Assembly: GCA_018816555.1 (NCBI GenBank)
Contig: JAHIVT010000050.1
Location: 1-39,865, forward strand
Length of the DNA stretch: 39,865 nt
DNA from: Pseudomonadota bacterium
GTDB lineage: Bacteria > Desulfobacterota > Desulfobulbia > Desulfobulbales > SURF-16
Direction of reading: 5' to 3'
In this document: one piece after another, positions 31,783 to 39,865 of the stretch
How the letters are laid out: every line of letters starts with the position of its first letter
Numbering within the stretch: position 1 is the stretch's first letter
Notes under the pieces: generated by a model
Databases searched by the model: none
What the model was told of the DNA's origin: nothing
The model's input: only the letters and a program-made list of their open reading frames with translations
Translations under genes and position numbers: made by a program

Positions 31783-33088
31783 AGACTCCCAACTTCCTAC
31801 TCCTGTCATAGGCTACAGGCGCAAAGCTCACATAACCCTGCTGGTGTTGAGCCTGCTGCTCTGGCCCCTGTCCGCCCGGGCCACCAACGGTTACTGGGCC
31901 CATGGCTATGGTTCCAAGAGCAAGGGCATGGCCGGAGCCGGGGCGTCCATGCCCTTGGATGCCATGGACGCGGCCCAGAACCCGGCTAAAATGGTCTTTC
32001 TCGGCAACCGTATGGATTTCGGCGTTGCCGCATTCATGCCGGAACGGAGTTTTACTGCCAACGATGACGGCGGCAACGGCTACCCCGTTATTTCTCCAGG
32101 CACCTATGACAGTAAAAATGATATCTTCTTTATTCCCTACTTCGGCCTCAACCGGATGCTGGACGCCACATCCTCCGTGGGTATCAGCATCGGCGCCAAC
32201 GGCGGCATGAATACGGAATATGACGCCGCGGTTTTCTCGGCCTTCAATAATACCGGCGGCACAGCCAGCTCCCCCACCGGCATTGACTTCAAACAGCTTT
32301 TCCTCGGCCTGACCTACGCCAGAAAAATCGCGGACAACCACTCCTTCGGCATCACCCCCATTGCCGCAGTCCAGTCTTTCAAGGTGACCGGCCTGCAGCC
32401 CTTTCAGCCCTTTTCCTCCGACCCGGAACATGTGACCAACAACGGTTACGACTATTCATACGGCGGCGGGCTTAAAATCGGCTGGCTGAGCCGGATAACT
32501 GACACCCTTTCCTTTGGCCTCTCCTATCAGACCCAGCTGTGGATGTCGAAATTCGATGCTTACCGTGGTCTTTTTGCCGAGCAGGGCAACTTTGACATCC
32601 CGGCCAATTTCACCGCCGGCCTGGCCTGGGAAATGACGCCATCGCTAACCCTTGCCATGGACGTGCAGCGTATCTTCTTTGAAGATGTGAACTCCATTGC
32701 CAACAGCGGCACCATGGTGCTGCAACCCGGGCAAATCAGCCTGGGCACCGACGACGGCATCGGTTTCGGCTGGCAGGACATGACCGTCGGCAAATTCGGT
32801 CTGCAATGGCAATGTCTTGATGATCTGACCTTGAGGGCCGGCTACAGCATCAGCAACCAGACCATTCCCGACGAGCAGGCCCTTTTCAACATCCTGGCCC
32901 CTGCCGTGGTCACCGAACACTATACCCTCGGGCTGACCAAAACATTTGCCGACATGGAACTCAATCTGTCATTGCTCTATGCCCCGGCAAACAAGGTGAG
33001 CGGCTCCAATCCCAATACCGGCCCGCAGACCGGCTCGCTGGAAATGAGCCAGTACGAGGTGGAGGTGGGAGTCGGTTTTTTCTTTTAG
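31661..33088 (+). CDS. FadL/OmpP1-family outer-membrane protein with an unclear start
   Basis: The mature part is clear: TNGYWAHGYGSKSKGMAGAG, then MDAAQNPAKMVFLGNRMDFG, a beta-barrel pattern to the end and a terminal phenylalanine (VEVGVGFFF). FadL proteins let hydrophobic molecules such as fatty acids cross the outer membrane. A good signal core (ITLLVLSLLLWPLSARA) lies at about 31830-31880, but no ATG, GTG or TTG precedes it at a usual distance. The only in-frame ATG with a ribosome-binding site (AGAGAGGAAA) is 31661, inside the SH3-anchor gene, which would give a 50-residue extension before the signal. An ATA at 31808 would give IGYRRKAHITLL. The start is unresolved. Confidence 0.75.
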   Translation: MRLSRKKPISTGSLPAPAFFSWVGSSAESPGAGAAGNYPCRDSQLPTPVIGYRRKAHITLLVLSLLLWPLSARATNGYWAHGYGSKSKGMAGAGASMPLDAMDAAQNPAKMVFLGNRMDFGVAAFMPERSFTANDDGGNGYPVISPGTYDSKNDIFFIPYFGLNRMLDATSSVGISIGANGGMNTEYDAAVFSAFNNTGGTASSPTGIDFKQLFLGLTYARKIADNHSFGITPIAAVQSFKVTGLQPFQPFSSDPEHVTNNGYDYSYGGGLKIGWLSRITDTLSFGLSYQTQLWMSKFDAYRGLFAEQGNFDIPANFTAGLAWEMTPSLTLAMDVQRIFFEDVNSIANSGTMVLQPGQISLGTDDGIGFGWQDMTVGKFGLQWQCLDDLTLRAGYSISNQTIPDEQALFNILAPAVVTEHYTLGLTKTFADMELNLSLLYAPANKVSGSNPNTGPQTGSLEMSQYEVEVGVGFFF

Positions 33089-33589
33089 GGGCCGTTGCGA
33101 AAAACCACTTACCTCTCTAACCTTCTCGTTACGGCCCTTTAAGCCGTTCACAGTATTGCGCTGTTACAAGTTTTTTTTACAAGCGTTTAACCGACGCATC
33201 TGATCGTTTATCTCCTGACCACCATCTTCTGCTCCACGGTCCCGACATATCCACACTTTTACGACAATTTTCTTAAAGCACCTGCTCCATTTGCCGGAAA
33301 GAGCTATAATAACCACCGGCCATAATGGCAGATCATGCCTAGTCAAACGGCGTCACTTTCTTTCCGTTACATTTTCTCTCCAGGCAGACAAAACCCCGTT
33401 AACACAACATAACCTGCTGTATTTTCAGGAGAACACCTGTAGCCATCCATTATTTCTGCTTCTTTTTCGGCAAACACCTGTGCTATCCTGAAACTGAAAT
33501 GCTCATTTTCCGGTGCCGGGGCAATCCGAAAAGAAAAGCATGGGGTTTGCCCGTAAACAAGCTCTTAACCAGCAAATTTGGAGTGCAAA
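33089..33589. other. Intergenic leader of the TonB receptor gene
   Basis: 501 bp with no supported gene. A weak terminator-like inverted repeat (GGGCCGT 33089-33095 with ACGGCCC 33131-33137, then TTT) follows the FadL-like gene. Two copies of AACACCTGT occur at 33432-33440 and 33473-33481. I saw no riboswitch; the cobalamin and c-di-GMP consensus blocks are absent. Confidence 0.4.
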
Positions 33590-35665
33590 ATGCCGAGCTA
33601 TCCCTTCATGATACAGGTAAGGGTCCTTGCCTTTTTCATCCTGCTGCCTTTCGCCCTGCCAGGCCAGACGGTCGGCCAGACACAATCGCCTGATGAACTG
33701 ACGGAATTAAGCCTTGAAGAGCTGATGGATATCAAAATTGTGGCTGCCTCCAAGAAAAAACAGAGGATCTCCCAGGTGGCTGCCTCGGCCTTTGTCATCA
33801 CCCGGGATGATATCCGGCGTTACGGTTATCGCACCCTAGGTGAATCCTTGCGGAGAATCAGCGGCCTCTATCTGAGTTCTGACCGCAATTATGATTATCT
33901 CGGGGTGAGGGGATTCAGCCTGCCCGGTGATTATAACACCAGAATTCTGGTGCTGATTGACGGCCATCGGGTCAACAATGCAATTTATGACGCGTCCCTG
34001 CTTGAAGACGGTTTTCCCATTGACATTGAAAGCATTGAACACATCGAAGTGGTTAAGGGACCAGGTTCCGCCCTGTGGGGCAGCAATGCGCTTTTTGCCG
34101 TGGTAAACGTCGTCCCCCGCAAAGGAAGCGACATGGACGGCGGACGGGTACTTGCCGAAACAGGAAGCCATCTGCGCAAAAAAGGCTTTGTGGAATATGG
34201 CCGACTTTTCGACAATGGTTTAGAGATAGCCGGCTCGGTTTCCGGCATGGACTCGGATGGGGAAAACCACATCTACTTTCCGGAACTCGACCAGCCCGGC
34301 TTTCATCATGGCGTGGCCGCAAGAGTTGATGACGAGGATGCCTCCAAAGTCTATATCACCCTCTCCTATCATGATGTCGGGCTCATGCTCTACAAGAGCA
34401 AACGCCGGAAAACTGTGCCCACCGCGGCCTGGGACGGGGCTTTCAATGACAGCGGCACCTACACGGATGACGGCTTCACCAGTGCTGAGCTGAGCTATGA
34501 AAAGGACCTGAGCAACAGCAGAAACGGCCATTTTCTGGCCCGCATCTACCATGATGACTACGATTATTCCGGCGAATATCCCCGCTATGACAACGGCGGC
34601 TGGGCTGGAACCTACGTGCTCAACAAGGACGAAGGCTGGTCCAGGCAATGGGGGGCTGAACTGCGCTACGGCATGGATATCACCGAGGATCTTACCTCAA
34701 CCTTCGGGGTTGAATACCAGGACGTCTATGAAATCCATCAGCAAAACTGGGACGCCTCTCCTTATTACGCCCTGTCCCTGGACACCGGGACGGATCAGAA
34801 CGCCTACCACTCCTCAGCCTATTATCTGCAGGGAGAATACGGATTGCTGGACAATCTTAGTCTCATCGGCGGAATCCGCCTGGACGACTATTCCACCATC
34901 GGCAAACAGTGGAACCCGCGGGCCGCTCTGGTCTACTCTCCCCGCCTGGCGACGATTTTCAAGCTGCTCTATGGTGAGGCGTTCCGCGCTCCGAATGATT
35001 ATGAACGCAACTACGATGACGGCGGATGGCAGATCGGCAATGACAGTCTGAAACCGGAAACAATCAGAACATGGGAACTGGTCTGCGAGCAGAATATCGC
35101 CAGCCATTCCCGGCTGGTGGCCAGCATCTTCCGTTTTGAACTCAAGAATCTCATCAGCCAGGTGGAAACCGCGGATTACCTGCTCCAGTTTCAGAACAAT
35201 CCGCACACGGTCAGAAGCGACGGGGTGGAGATCCAGCTGGAGTCCCGTTTTGAAAACGGCATTGAGGGCTATCTGGGGGTCAGCACCGTCAATACCAAGG
35301 ATCTGGACCTGGATGCACGGCTGACAAATTCTCCGACGTTTCTGGCTTCCGGCGGCATCTCCGTACCGATCTGGTCAAAAAATTTCTATCTCTCCCCGGA
35401 TTTTTTCTATGTGGACGGGCGCAAATCGGCTGACATGACCGAGGATGCAGGTTCCTATTTTCTGACAAACCTGACGATCACCTCCGGCAACATTTTCAAG
35501 GATATCAGAATGTCGTTTGCGGTCTACAACCTGTTTAACAAAAATATCATTGCCCCCGGAGCCGGCGAGCATTACCATTATGATCCGGATGCTGATCATT
35601 ACATCTATTTTAATATTCCCCAGGAGGGCAGAACCTTTCGTTTCCAGCTTTCCTGCAGTTTTTAA
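33590..35665 (+). CDS. TonB-dependent outer-membrane receptor
   Basis: The protein is 691 aa from ATG 33590, 6 nt after GGAG. It has a signal peptide ending near GQTVGQT. The mature N-terminus ELTELSLEELMDIKIVAASK contains a TonB-box-like segment, then a plug domain (SAFVITRDDIRRYGYRTLGE, RILVLIDGHRVNNAIYDASL, IEVVKGPGSALWGSNALFAV) and a beta barrel ending in RFQLSCSF. The substrate is unknown. Receptors with a LSLEELMDI-type start often neighbour YfiR-family genes, and here a YfiR gene follows after 35 bp. It may act in signalling with YfiR rather than in metal uptake only. Confidence 0.9.
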   Translation: MPSYPFMIQVRVLAFFILLPFALPGQTVGQTQSPDELTELSLEELMDIKIVAASKKKQRISQVAASAFVITRDDIRRYGYRTLGESLRRISGLYLSSDRNYDYLGVRGFSLPGDYNTRILVLIDGHRVNNAIYDASLLEDGFPIDIESIEHIEVVKGPGSALWGSNALFAVVNVVPRKGSDMDGGRVLAETGSHLRKKGFVEYGRLFDNGLEIAGSVSGMDSDGENHIYFPELDQPGFHHGVAARVDDEDASKVYITLSYHDVGLMLYKSKRRKTVPTAAWDGAFNDSGTYTDDGFTSAELSYEKDLSNSRNGHFLARIYHDDYDYSGEYPRYDNGGWAGTYVLNKDEGWSRQWGAELRYGMDITEDLTSTFGVEYQDVYEIHQQNWDASPYYALSLDTGTDQNAYHSSAYYLQGEYGLLDNLSLIGGIRLDDYSTIGKQWNPRAALVYSPRLATIFKLLYGEAFRAPNDYERNYDDGGWQIGNDSLKPETIRTWELVCEQNIASHSRLVASIFRFELKNLISQVETADYLLQFQNNPHTVRSDGVEIQLESRFENGIEGYLGVSTVNTKDLDLDARLTNSPTFLASGGISVPIWSKNFYLSPDFFYVDGRKSADMTEDAGSYFLTNLTITSGNIFKDIRMSFAVYNLFNKNIIAPGAGEHYHYDPDADHYIYFNIPQEGRTFRFQLSCSF

Positions 35666-35700
35666 CTGAATTTAAAAAAACAGCAACCAGCCGCCCATCC

Positions 35701-36264
35701 ATGAAAAATGCCTTGTCCATACTGGGGAAATTTCTTCCTCTCACAACGATGATGCTGGCTCTGGTGCTTTGTTTCACATCCTATGCCGAGGCTGAACAGC
35801 TGACCAGCGGCGAGTATCAGGTCAAGGCGGTTTTTCTATTGAATTTCGCCAAGTTCACCCAGTGGCCTGCCGGGGCATTCGCCAACGAGCAAAGCAGCAT
35901 TGTGCTGGGGATCTGCGGTGACGATGATTTTGGCGACGCCTTAAACGCCATAGACGGCAAAACCGCCAAGGGCCGTAAACTGGTTATCAGAAAACTGGGC
36001 AAAGGTGGAAATCTGCAGGGCTGCCATATTCTCTTTATCAGTTCCTCGGAAAAATGGCGCCTGCAGCAGATCCTCTCCGAACTTGCGGACCAACCGGTAT
36101 TGACGGTGGGGGATATGGATCATTTTGCCGAACAGGGTGGGATCATCTCCCTCAGAAACGAGGGGAAAAAGATTAGACTCACCATCAATCTGGCATCAGC
36201 GCAACGGGCTGATCTCAAGATCAGCTCCCAGCTCCTGAACATCGCGACGATAGTGGGTAACTGA
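35701..36264 (+). CDS. YfiR-family periplasmic protein (DUF4154)
   Basis: The protein is 187 aa with a signal peptide ending YAEA. YfiR features visible are SGEYQVKAVFLLNFAKFTQW near residues 38-57, VLGICGDDDFGDALNAI, LQGCHILFISSS, and VLTVGDMDHFAEQGGIISLR. The two cysteines (GICG and QGCH) correspond to one conserved disulfide of Pseudomonas YfiR, the periplasmic repressor of the diguanylate cyclase YfiN. It is 35 bp behind the TonB receptor and 13 bp from the convergent PAS-GGDEF gene, which suggests a shared c-di-GMP input module. Confidence 0.88.
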   Translation: MKNALSILGKFLPLTTMMLALVLCFTSYAEAEQLTSGEYQVKAVFLLNFAKFTQWPAGAFANEQSSIVLGICGDDDFGDALNAIDGKTAKGRKLVIRKLGKGGNLQGCHILFISSSEKWRLQQILSELADQPVLTVGDMDHFAEQGGIISLRNEGKKIRLTINLASAQRADLKISSQLLNIATIVGN

Positions 36265-36277
36265 CCATGATGGGGTG

Positions 36278-37396
36278 TCAACTGCCATTATTCTTCTCTT
36301 TTCTACTGCGTTTGCACTCATACATCTTTTGGTCCGCCTCGGCCACAAGCTGCTCCAGCGTGCAGGGATTTTCCGGGTCAAAACGGGCCGAGCCAAAACT
36401 GATCTCCAGTTGATATCTCCGGTCCGGCCTGGCATTAAGTTCACGCTGCTTTGCCTTGATGCGTTCCAGCACCGGGTGTTCACCCTGCACCATGGTAACG
36501 CTGGTAAGCAGCATGGCAAACTCGTCGCCTCCCAGTCTGCCGCAGCCAACGAGATCAGTTCGCCTGAGCGAGCAGCATATCAGCTGGGCGACATCACAGA
36601 TGGCCTCATCACCCATGTCATGCCCGAGAGTATCATTTATCCATTTCATATTGTCGATGTCGGCAAAAATAAGATAGAGCTCGCATTTGATTCTTTCCGC
36701 CAGCAGGATCTGCTTTTCAGCAAGCTGCATGAAACCTCGGCGGTTTGAAATACCGGTCAGATCATCGGTGAGGGAAAGCTCCTTGAGTTGTTCCTCCAGG
36801 GCCTTGCGTTCAGTAAGATCGGTAAAGGTTTCGATAAGGCAGAGACTGCCCCGCAGAGTAGTGGCGATCACCGATTTCAGCACCGGCATTTGTGTGCCGT
36901 CGGCCTTCAACAAGATCCGCTCCGAGCGGTCAATAATCTGGCCCTGATCGGCAATGGGACACTCACCGCGACTATTGGGGCAGATATAGTTGTGGCATTT
37001 GCGGCCGATAATCTTTTCCCGGGCCACCCCGATCATTTCCCGGGCTGCGGGATTGACATCAAGGATGCAACGGCTCTGCCGGTCAATCACCACCATACCG
37101 GTCTGCATCGTCTTAAAAAGTGCTGTGGCGTATTGTTCCGATTCCTTGAGGGCGGCCTCGATGCGTTTACGTTCCGCAACCTCCCGGCGCAGCGCTTTCA
37201 TCTGCCGCATGCCGAGGTAACCAATTCCGCAGCCGGCAATCAACAGAAAAATAAAAAACTCATCAACTTGCAGGTACTCAAAACGATGACTCAACCCGAA
37301 AAGAATCTCGGCCAGGTCAAAATAAACACTCAGGGCATAGAGAATGAGACAGATGACGATAACCGTGAAGATTTCATAACGGCGTTTGTCAATCAT
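36278..37396 (-). CDS. Membrane-bound PAS-GGDEF diguanylate cyclase
   Basis: The protein is 372 aa. Two membrane helices lie at about 9-26 and 46-63 with a short outside loop of about 20 residues, then a coiled linker, a PAS domain (about 85-198) and a GGDEF domain (about 205-365). The active-site motif RLGGDEF at 287-293 is intact, so it should make c-di-GMP. An RxxD inhibitory-site motif (RRTD) is present, but seven residues separate it from GGDEF where five is usual. The PAS domain has cysteines at 134, 139 and 146 (CHNYICPNSRGECP). It converges on the YfiR gene; the small outside loop differs from the periplasmic PAS of YfiN. Confidence 0.9.
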   Translation of the reverse strand: MIDKRRYEIFTVIVICLILYALSVYFDLAEILFGLSHRFEYLQVDEFFIFLLIAGCGIGYLGMRQMKALRREVAERKRIEAALKESEQYATALFKTMQTGMVVIDRQSRCILDVNPAAREMIGVAREKIIGRKCHNYICPNSRGECPIADQGQIIDRSERILLKADGTQMPVLKSVIATTLRGSLCLIETFTDLTERKALEEQLKELSLTDDLTGISNRRGFMQLAEKQILLAERIKCELYLIFADIDNMKWINDTLGHDMGDEAICDVAQLICCSLRRTDLVGCGRLGGDEFAMLLTSVTMVQGEHPVLERIKAKQRELNARPDRRYQLEISFGSARFDPENPCTLEQLVAEADQKMYECKRSRKEKNNGS

Positions 37397-37429
37397 AAAG
37401 CCCTCTCTTATTTAATGAAAGGGATATAA

Positions 37430-39049
37430 TCAATCATCCAGCAGCCCTGCCATCTGCAGCATGGCCCAGCCCGCCTCATCCTCAGCGGCTGCTGAGTAGG
37501 CCGCATCCCGACGGCGACCGGCAAAATGACCCAGCAGCCGGGTGGCCAATTTTTTGCCGAGCTGCACCCCCTCCTGATCAAAGGAGTTGGTGTTCCAGAT
37601 AAACCCCTGGAAGGCGATCTTGTTTTCGTAAATTGCCAGCAGAGCGCCCATGCTGCGCGGGGTCAGCAGCTGCCCCATGAGGATGGAATTAGGCCGGTTG
37701 CCCGGGAAACGCCGATTGGGATTTTCATGTTCCTGCCCCGTGGCCAGGGCCAGGGACTGGGCCAGCAGATTGGCCAGCAGCTTTTCCTGGGAGCTGGTTT
37801 CCTTGACCAGCATATCCTGATCATACTGGCTGTGGCGAAAGCCGATGAACTCCACGGGGATGACGGTGGTGCCCTGGTGGATGAGCTGGTAAAAGGCGTG
37901 CTGGCCATTGGTGCCTGGCTCACCCCAAATAATGGGACCGGACTGATAGGCAAGCTTCCCGCCCTGACGATTGATTGATTTGCCGTTGCTCTCCATATCA
38001 CACTGCTGCAGATGGGCGGCAAAACGAACCAGCCCCTGGCTGTAGGGCAAAACGGCCAGGGTCTCGCAGTTTAAGAAATTATGATTCCAGATGCCGATAA
38101 GCGCCATGAGCAGGGGGATATTTTTACGGATATCCCGCTGTTCCGCCGCCACGTCCACCTCGTGCGCCCCGTGCAGGATCTCGACAAAGCCCTCATAGCC
38201 CAGGGCAAAGCCGAGCATCACCCCGCCCACCATGGAGGTGGCGCTGTAGCGGCCGCCGATATAATCGAACATATAAAAGGAGCGGAGATAACGCTCCGGG
38301 TTGTCCATGGGGCTCCCCTCGCCGGTCACGGCAACAAAATGGTCCTTGGGTTTGAGTCCGGCATTGCTGTAGGCCTGGCGCACCAGCTCCTCATTGGTCA
38401 GGGTCTCCAGGGTGGTGCCGCTCTTGGATACCACGTTGACCAGGGTGCGGGAAAGATCAAGACCATTAAGCACGGCAGCCGCATCATCCGGGTCCACATT
38501 GGAGATGAAATCAACCCGCCGGCCACTGATGCGAAAGGCGGCCAGGGCATGATACAGCGCCCGGGGACCGAGATCAGAGCCGCCGATGCCCACCTGTACC
38601 ATGCCGGTAAAGGACTCCCCCCGGCTGTTGACAAGAGCGCCGCCGGCCAGATCAGCCAGGAACCGCTGCAGCTTCTCCAGTTCCTTTGCGGCCTGGGCCG
38701 AGGACGCGGGCTCCAGAGGTGATTCGGAAAAGACATCCCGGGTGGCTGTATGCAGGACCTGGCGGTTTTCACACTCATAGCCTTCAATGCGGTTCATCAC
38801 CGCCCCCTTTTTCATGGCCAGAAACTGCTCCACCGCTCCGCCTTCATCCGCCAGCTGCTGCAGGGCAGCAAGCACCCCATCATCCACCCGCTGGGTACCA
38901 TAAAGAAGATCAAAGCCGGCGGTGGAAGAAACACAGCTTTGGATACGTTGCGCAGCCACAGCGCCCCGGGCAGTCAAATCAAAGGGACTGCGGGCCAATG
39001 TTTTCAGGGTGGCGTAAGAAGGAAGTTGATCAAGATCGATATAACTCAT
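37430..39049 (-). CDS. pgi: Glucose-6-phosphate isomerase
   Basis: The protein is 539 aa from ATG 39049, which has AAGGA at proper spacing; an ATG two codons upstream is too close. It interconverts glucose-6-phosphate and fructose-6-phosphate in the cytoplasm. Family signatures include MVQVGIGGSDLGPRALYHAL near 150-170, VVSKSGTTLETLTNE near 205-220, GGRYSATSMVGGV near 270, the substrate/catalytic GEPGTNGQHAFYQLIHQGT near 375-395, and NSFDQEGVQLGKKLA near the end. The length fits the long bacterial form. It is followed by the PAS-GGDEF gene on the same strand 33 bp away, probably an accidental neighbour. Confidence 0.95.
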   Translation of the reverse strand: MSYIDLDQLPSYATLKTLARSPFDLTARGAVAAQRIQSCVSSTAGFDLLYGTQRVDDGVLAALQQLADEGGAVEQFLAMKKGAVMNRIEGYECENRQVLHTATRDVFSESPLEPASSAQAAKELEKLQRFLADLAGGALVNSRGESFTGMVQVGIGGSDLGPRALYHALAAFRISGRRVDFISNVDPDDAAAVLNGLDLSRTLVNVVSKSGTTLETLTNEELVRQAYSNAGLKPKDHFVAVTGEGSPMDNPERYLRSFYMFDYIGGRYSATSMVGGVMLGFALGYEGFVEILHGAHEVDVAAEQRDIRKNIPLLMALIGIWNHNFLNCETLAVLPYSQGLVRFAAHLQQCDMESNGKSINRQGGKLAYQSGPIIWGEPGTNGQHAFYQLIHQGTTVIPVEFIGFRHSQYDQDMLVKETSSQEKLLANLLAQSLALATGQEHENPNRRFPGNRPNSILMGQLLTPRSMGALLAIYENKIAFQGFIWNTNSFDQEGVQLGKKLATRLLGHFAGRRRDAAYSAAAEDEAGWAMLQMAGLLDD

Positions 39050-39127
39050 GGGCATGTCCTTGTGGTTTCTTTATTTTAACGATTCATCAGTTGAAAACGA
39101 TCATCAGGCAGAGAAAAATTCATCATA

Positions 39128-39177
39128 ATATGAGCCTTTTTCAAGAGGCTCATATGGGAAATTTGCTAAAAATTCCC
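39128..39177 (-). terminator. Hairpins after the 102-aa unknown gene
   Basis: A 10-bp perfect stem, ATATGAGCCT (39128-39137) with AGGCTCATAT (39146-39155), is joined to a second, weaker GGGAA/TTCCC hairpin at 39156-39177. On the minus strand an AT-rich tail with TTTTT follows. It probably ends transcription of the gene at 39210. Confidence 0.6.
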
Positions 39178-39209
39178 ATTAACTATTTCAACACAAGGAA
39201 CGCCGCCAG

Positions 39210-39518
39210 TCAAATTTTTTTCCGCTCCTGATCGAGGAAATCCGGACTTTCAAGCTGATAGAGGCGTACCTGCCTGCTGCGGGGAAACTCTCTTTTGGCC
39301 ATGGATTTGAGCACCCTGGCCAGGTCGGCGAAACAGACCTGCATTTCCTGCTCTTCATACCCACGCTCCCTGACCAGATAACTGTCTTCGTCCAGCCTGA
39401 TGACGGAAACGCCGCGGTTACGTTTATAGGTCAGCATTTCAACGCCCCGTGGTGGCTCTATTTTAGCGACCAGCAGCAGCACCCGTTTGATCGCCGTGTC
39501 TATGTTGATTAAGGCCAT
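39210..39518 (-). CDS. Small protein of unknown function
   Basis: The protein is 102 aa from ATG 39518, with AGGTAAAG upstream. It is soluble, charged and without signal peptide: MALINIDTAIKRVLLLVAKI at the start, then GVSVIRLDEDSYLVRERGY, and a basic C-terminal segment KSMAKREFPRSRQVRLYQLE. The alternating strand/helix pattern suggests a compact alpha/beta domain. I do not recognise it. It lies between pgi and the divergent isocitrate dehydrogenase, with a hairpin terminator after it. Confidence 0.65.
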   Translation of the reverse strand: MALINIDTAIKRVLLLVAKIEPPRGVEMLTYKRNRGVSVIRLDEDSYLVRERGYEEQEMQVCFADLARVLKSMAKREFPRSRQVRLYQLESPDFLDQERKKI

Positions 39519-39641
39519 TTTTCTTTACCTACAAATGAGATAAAAAACGATTACTTCCATTCCGGGACGAGATTGATATTTGCAATCCCAATCCGTATAT
39601 GCTATTGCTGTCTTTCGGCACATAGCTGCTGTCACTGCTGA

Positions 39642-39865
<224 letters not shown>

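Overview
The window looks like chromosome of a strictly anaerobic, respiratory Desulfobacterota bacterium, probably a Desulfobulbales-type sulfate or sulfur-compound reducer. This is inferred from gene content: a complete six-subunit Ech-type energy-converting NiFe hydrogenase, an ORP-like sigma-54 cluster (NifX-domain protein, DUF5320, Mrp/NBP35 ATPase), a split-Soret-like cytochrome, a heptaheme cytochrome c, flavoredoxin, and a ThiC-like protein that I read as BzaF. Apart from the AT-rich left edge, base use is fairly uniform and GC-rich. I see no rRNA, tRNA, prophage, intact insertion sequence or CRISPR array.

Layout. 1-253 is the truncated start of an unknown AT-rich gene, followed by about 600 bp without a gene. 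868-7869 carries mainly minus-strand genes: split-Soret-like cytochrome, DUF401 membrane protein, shikimate kinase, a secreted protein overlapping a DUF504/MJ1316 protein, an SpmA-SpmB fusion and a small FlaG-like protein; a stand-alone Lrp-type ligand-binding domain lies on the plus strand. 8028-8585 is the manganese exporter MntP. 8668-13868 is echABCDEF on the minus strand. A 150-bp MITE-like element sits exactly in the echE stop codon, and a heptamer repeat array supplies the echF stop.

14084-19489 runs divergently from ech: a PAS/AAA+ sigma-54 activator, then a consensus -24/-12 promoter with two upstream direct repeats, a NifX-domain protein, a small exported protein, DUF5320, Mrp/NBP35 ATPase, a hotdog thioesterase and a metallo-beta-lactamase-fold protein with an apparent internal deletion. 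19517-24687 (minus) holds an exported adenosine-deaminase-like lipoprotein, a RelA/SpoT-type alarmone synthetase, a two-helix membrane protein and a type II NADH dehydrogenase.

25096-26319 is the heptaheme cytochrome. It converges on the ThiC-superfamily gene at 26512-27834, which is preceded by a cobalamin riboswitch and an intrinsic terminator; this points to 5-hydroxybenzimidazole synthase (B12 lower-ligand synthesis) rather than thiamin synthesis. Next come an RRM protein, flavoredoxin and an Old Yellow Enzyme homologue. 31045-37396 is an envelope and signalling block: SH3/coiled-coil anchor protein, FadL-like porin, TonB-dependent receptor, YfiR-family protein and a convergent PAS-GGDEF diguanylate cyclase. 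The window closes with glucose-6-phosphate isomerase, a small unknown gene and the start of a monomeric isocitrate dehydrogenase.

The most notable points are the cobalamin-riboswitch-controlled BzaF, the ORP-like cluster with a readable sigma-54 promoter and candidate enhancer sites, the MITE in the echE stop codon, and the alarmone synthetase next to a membrane protein.
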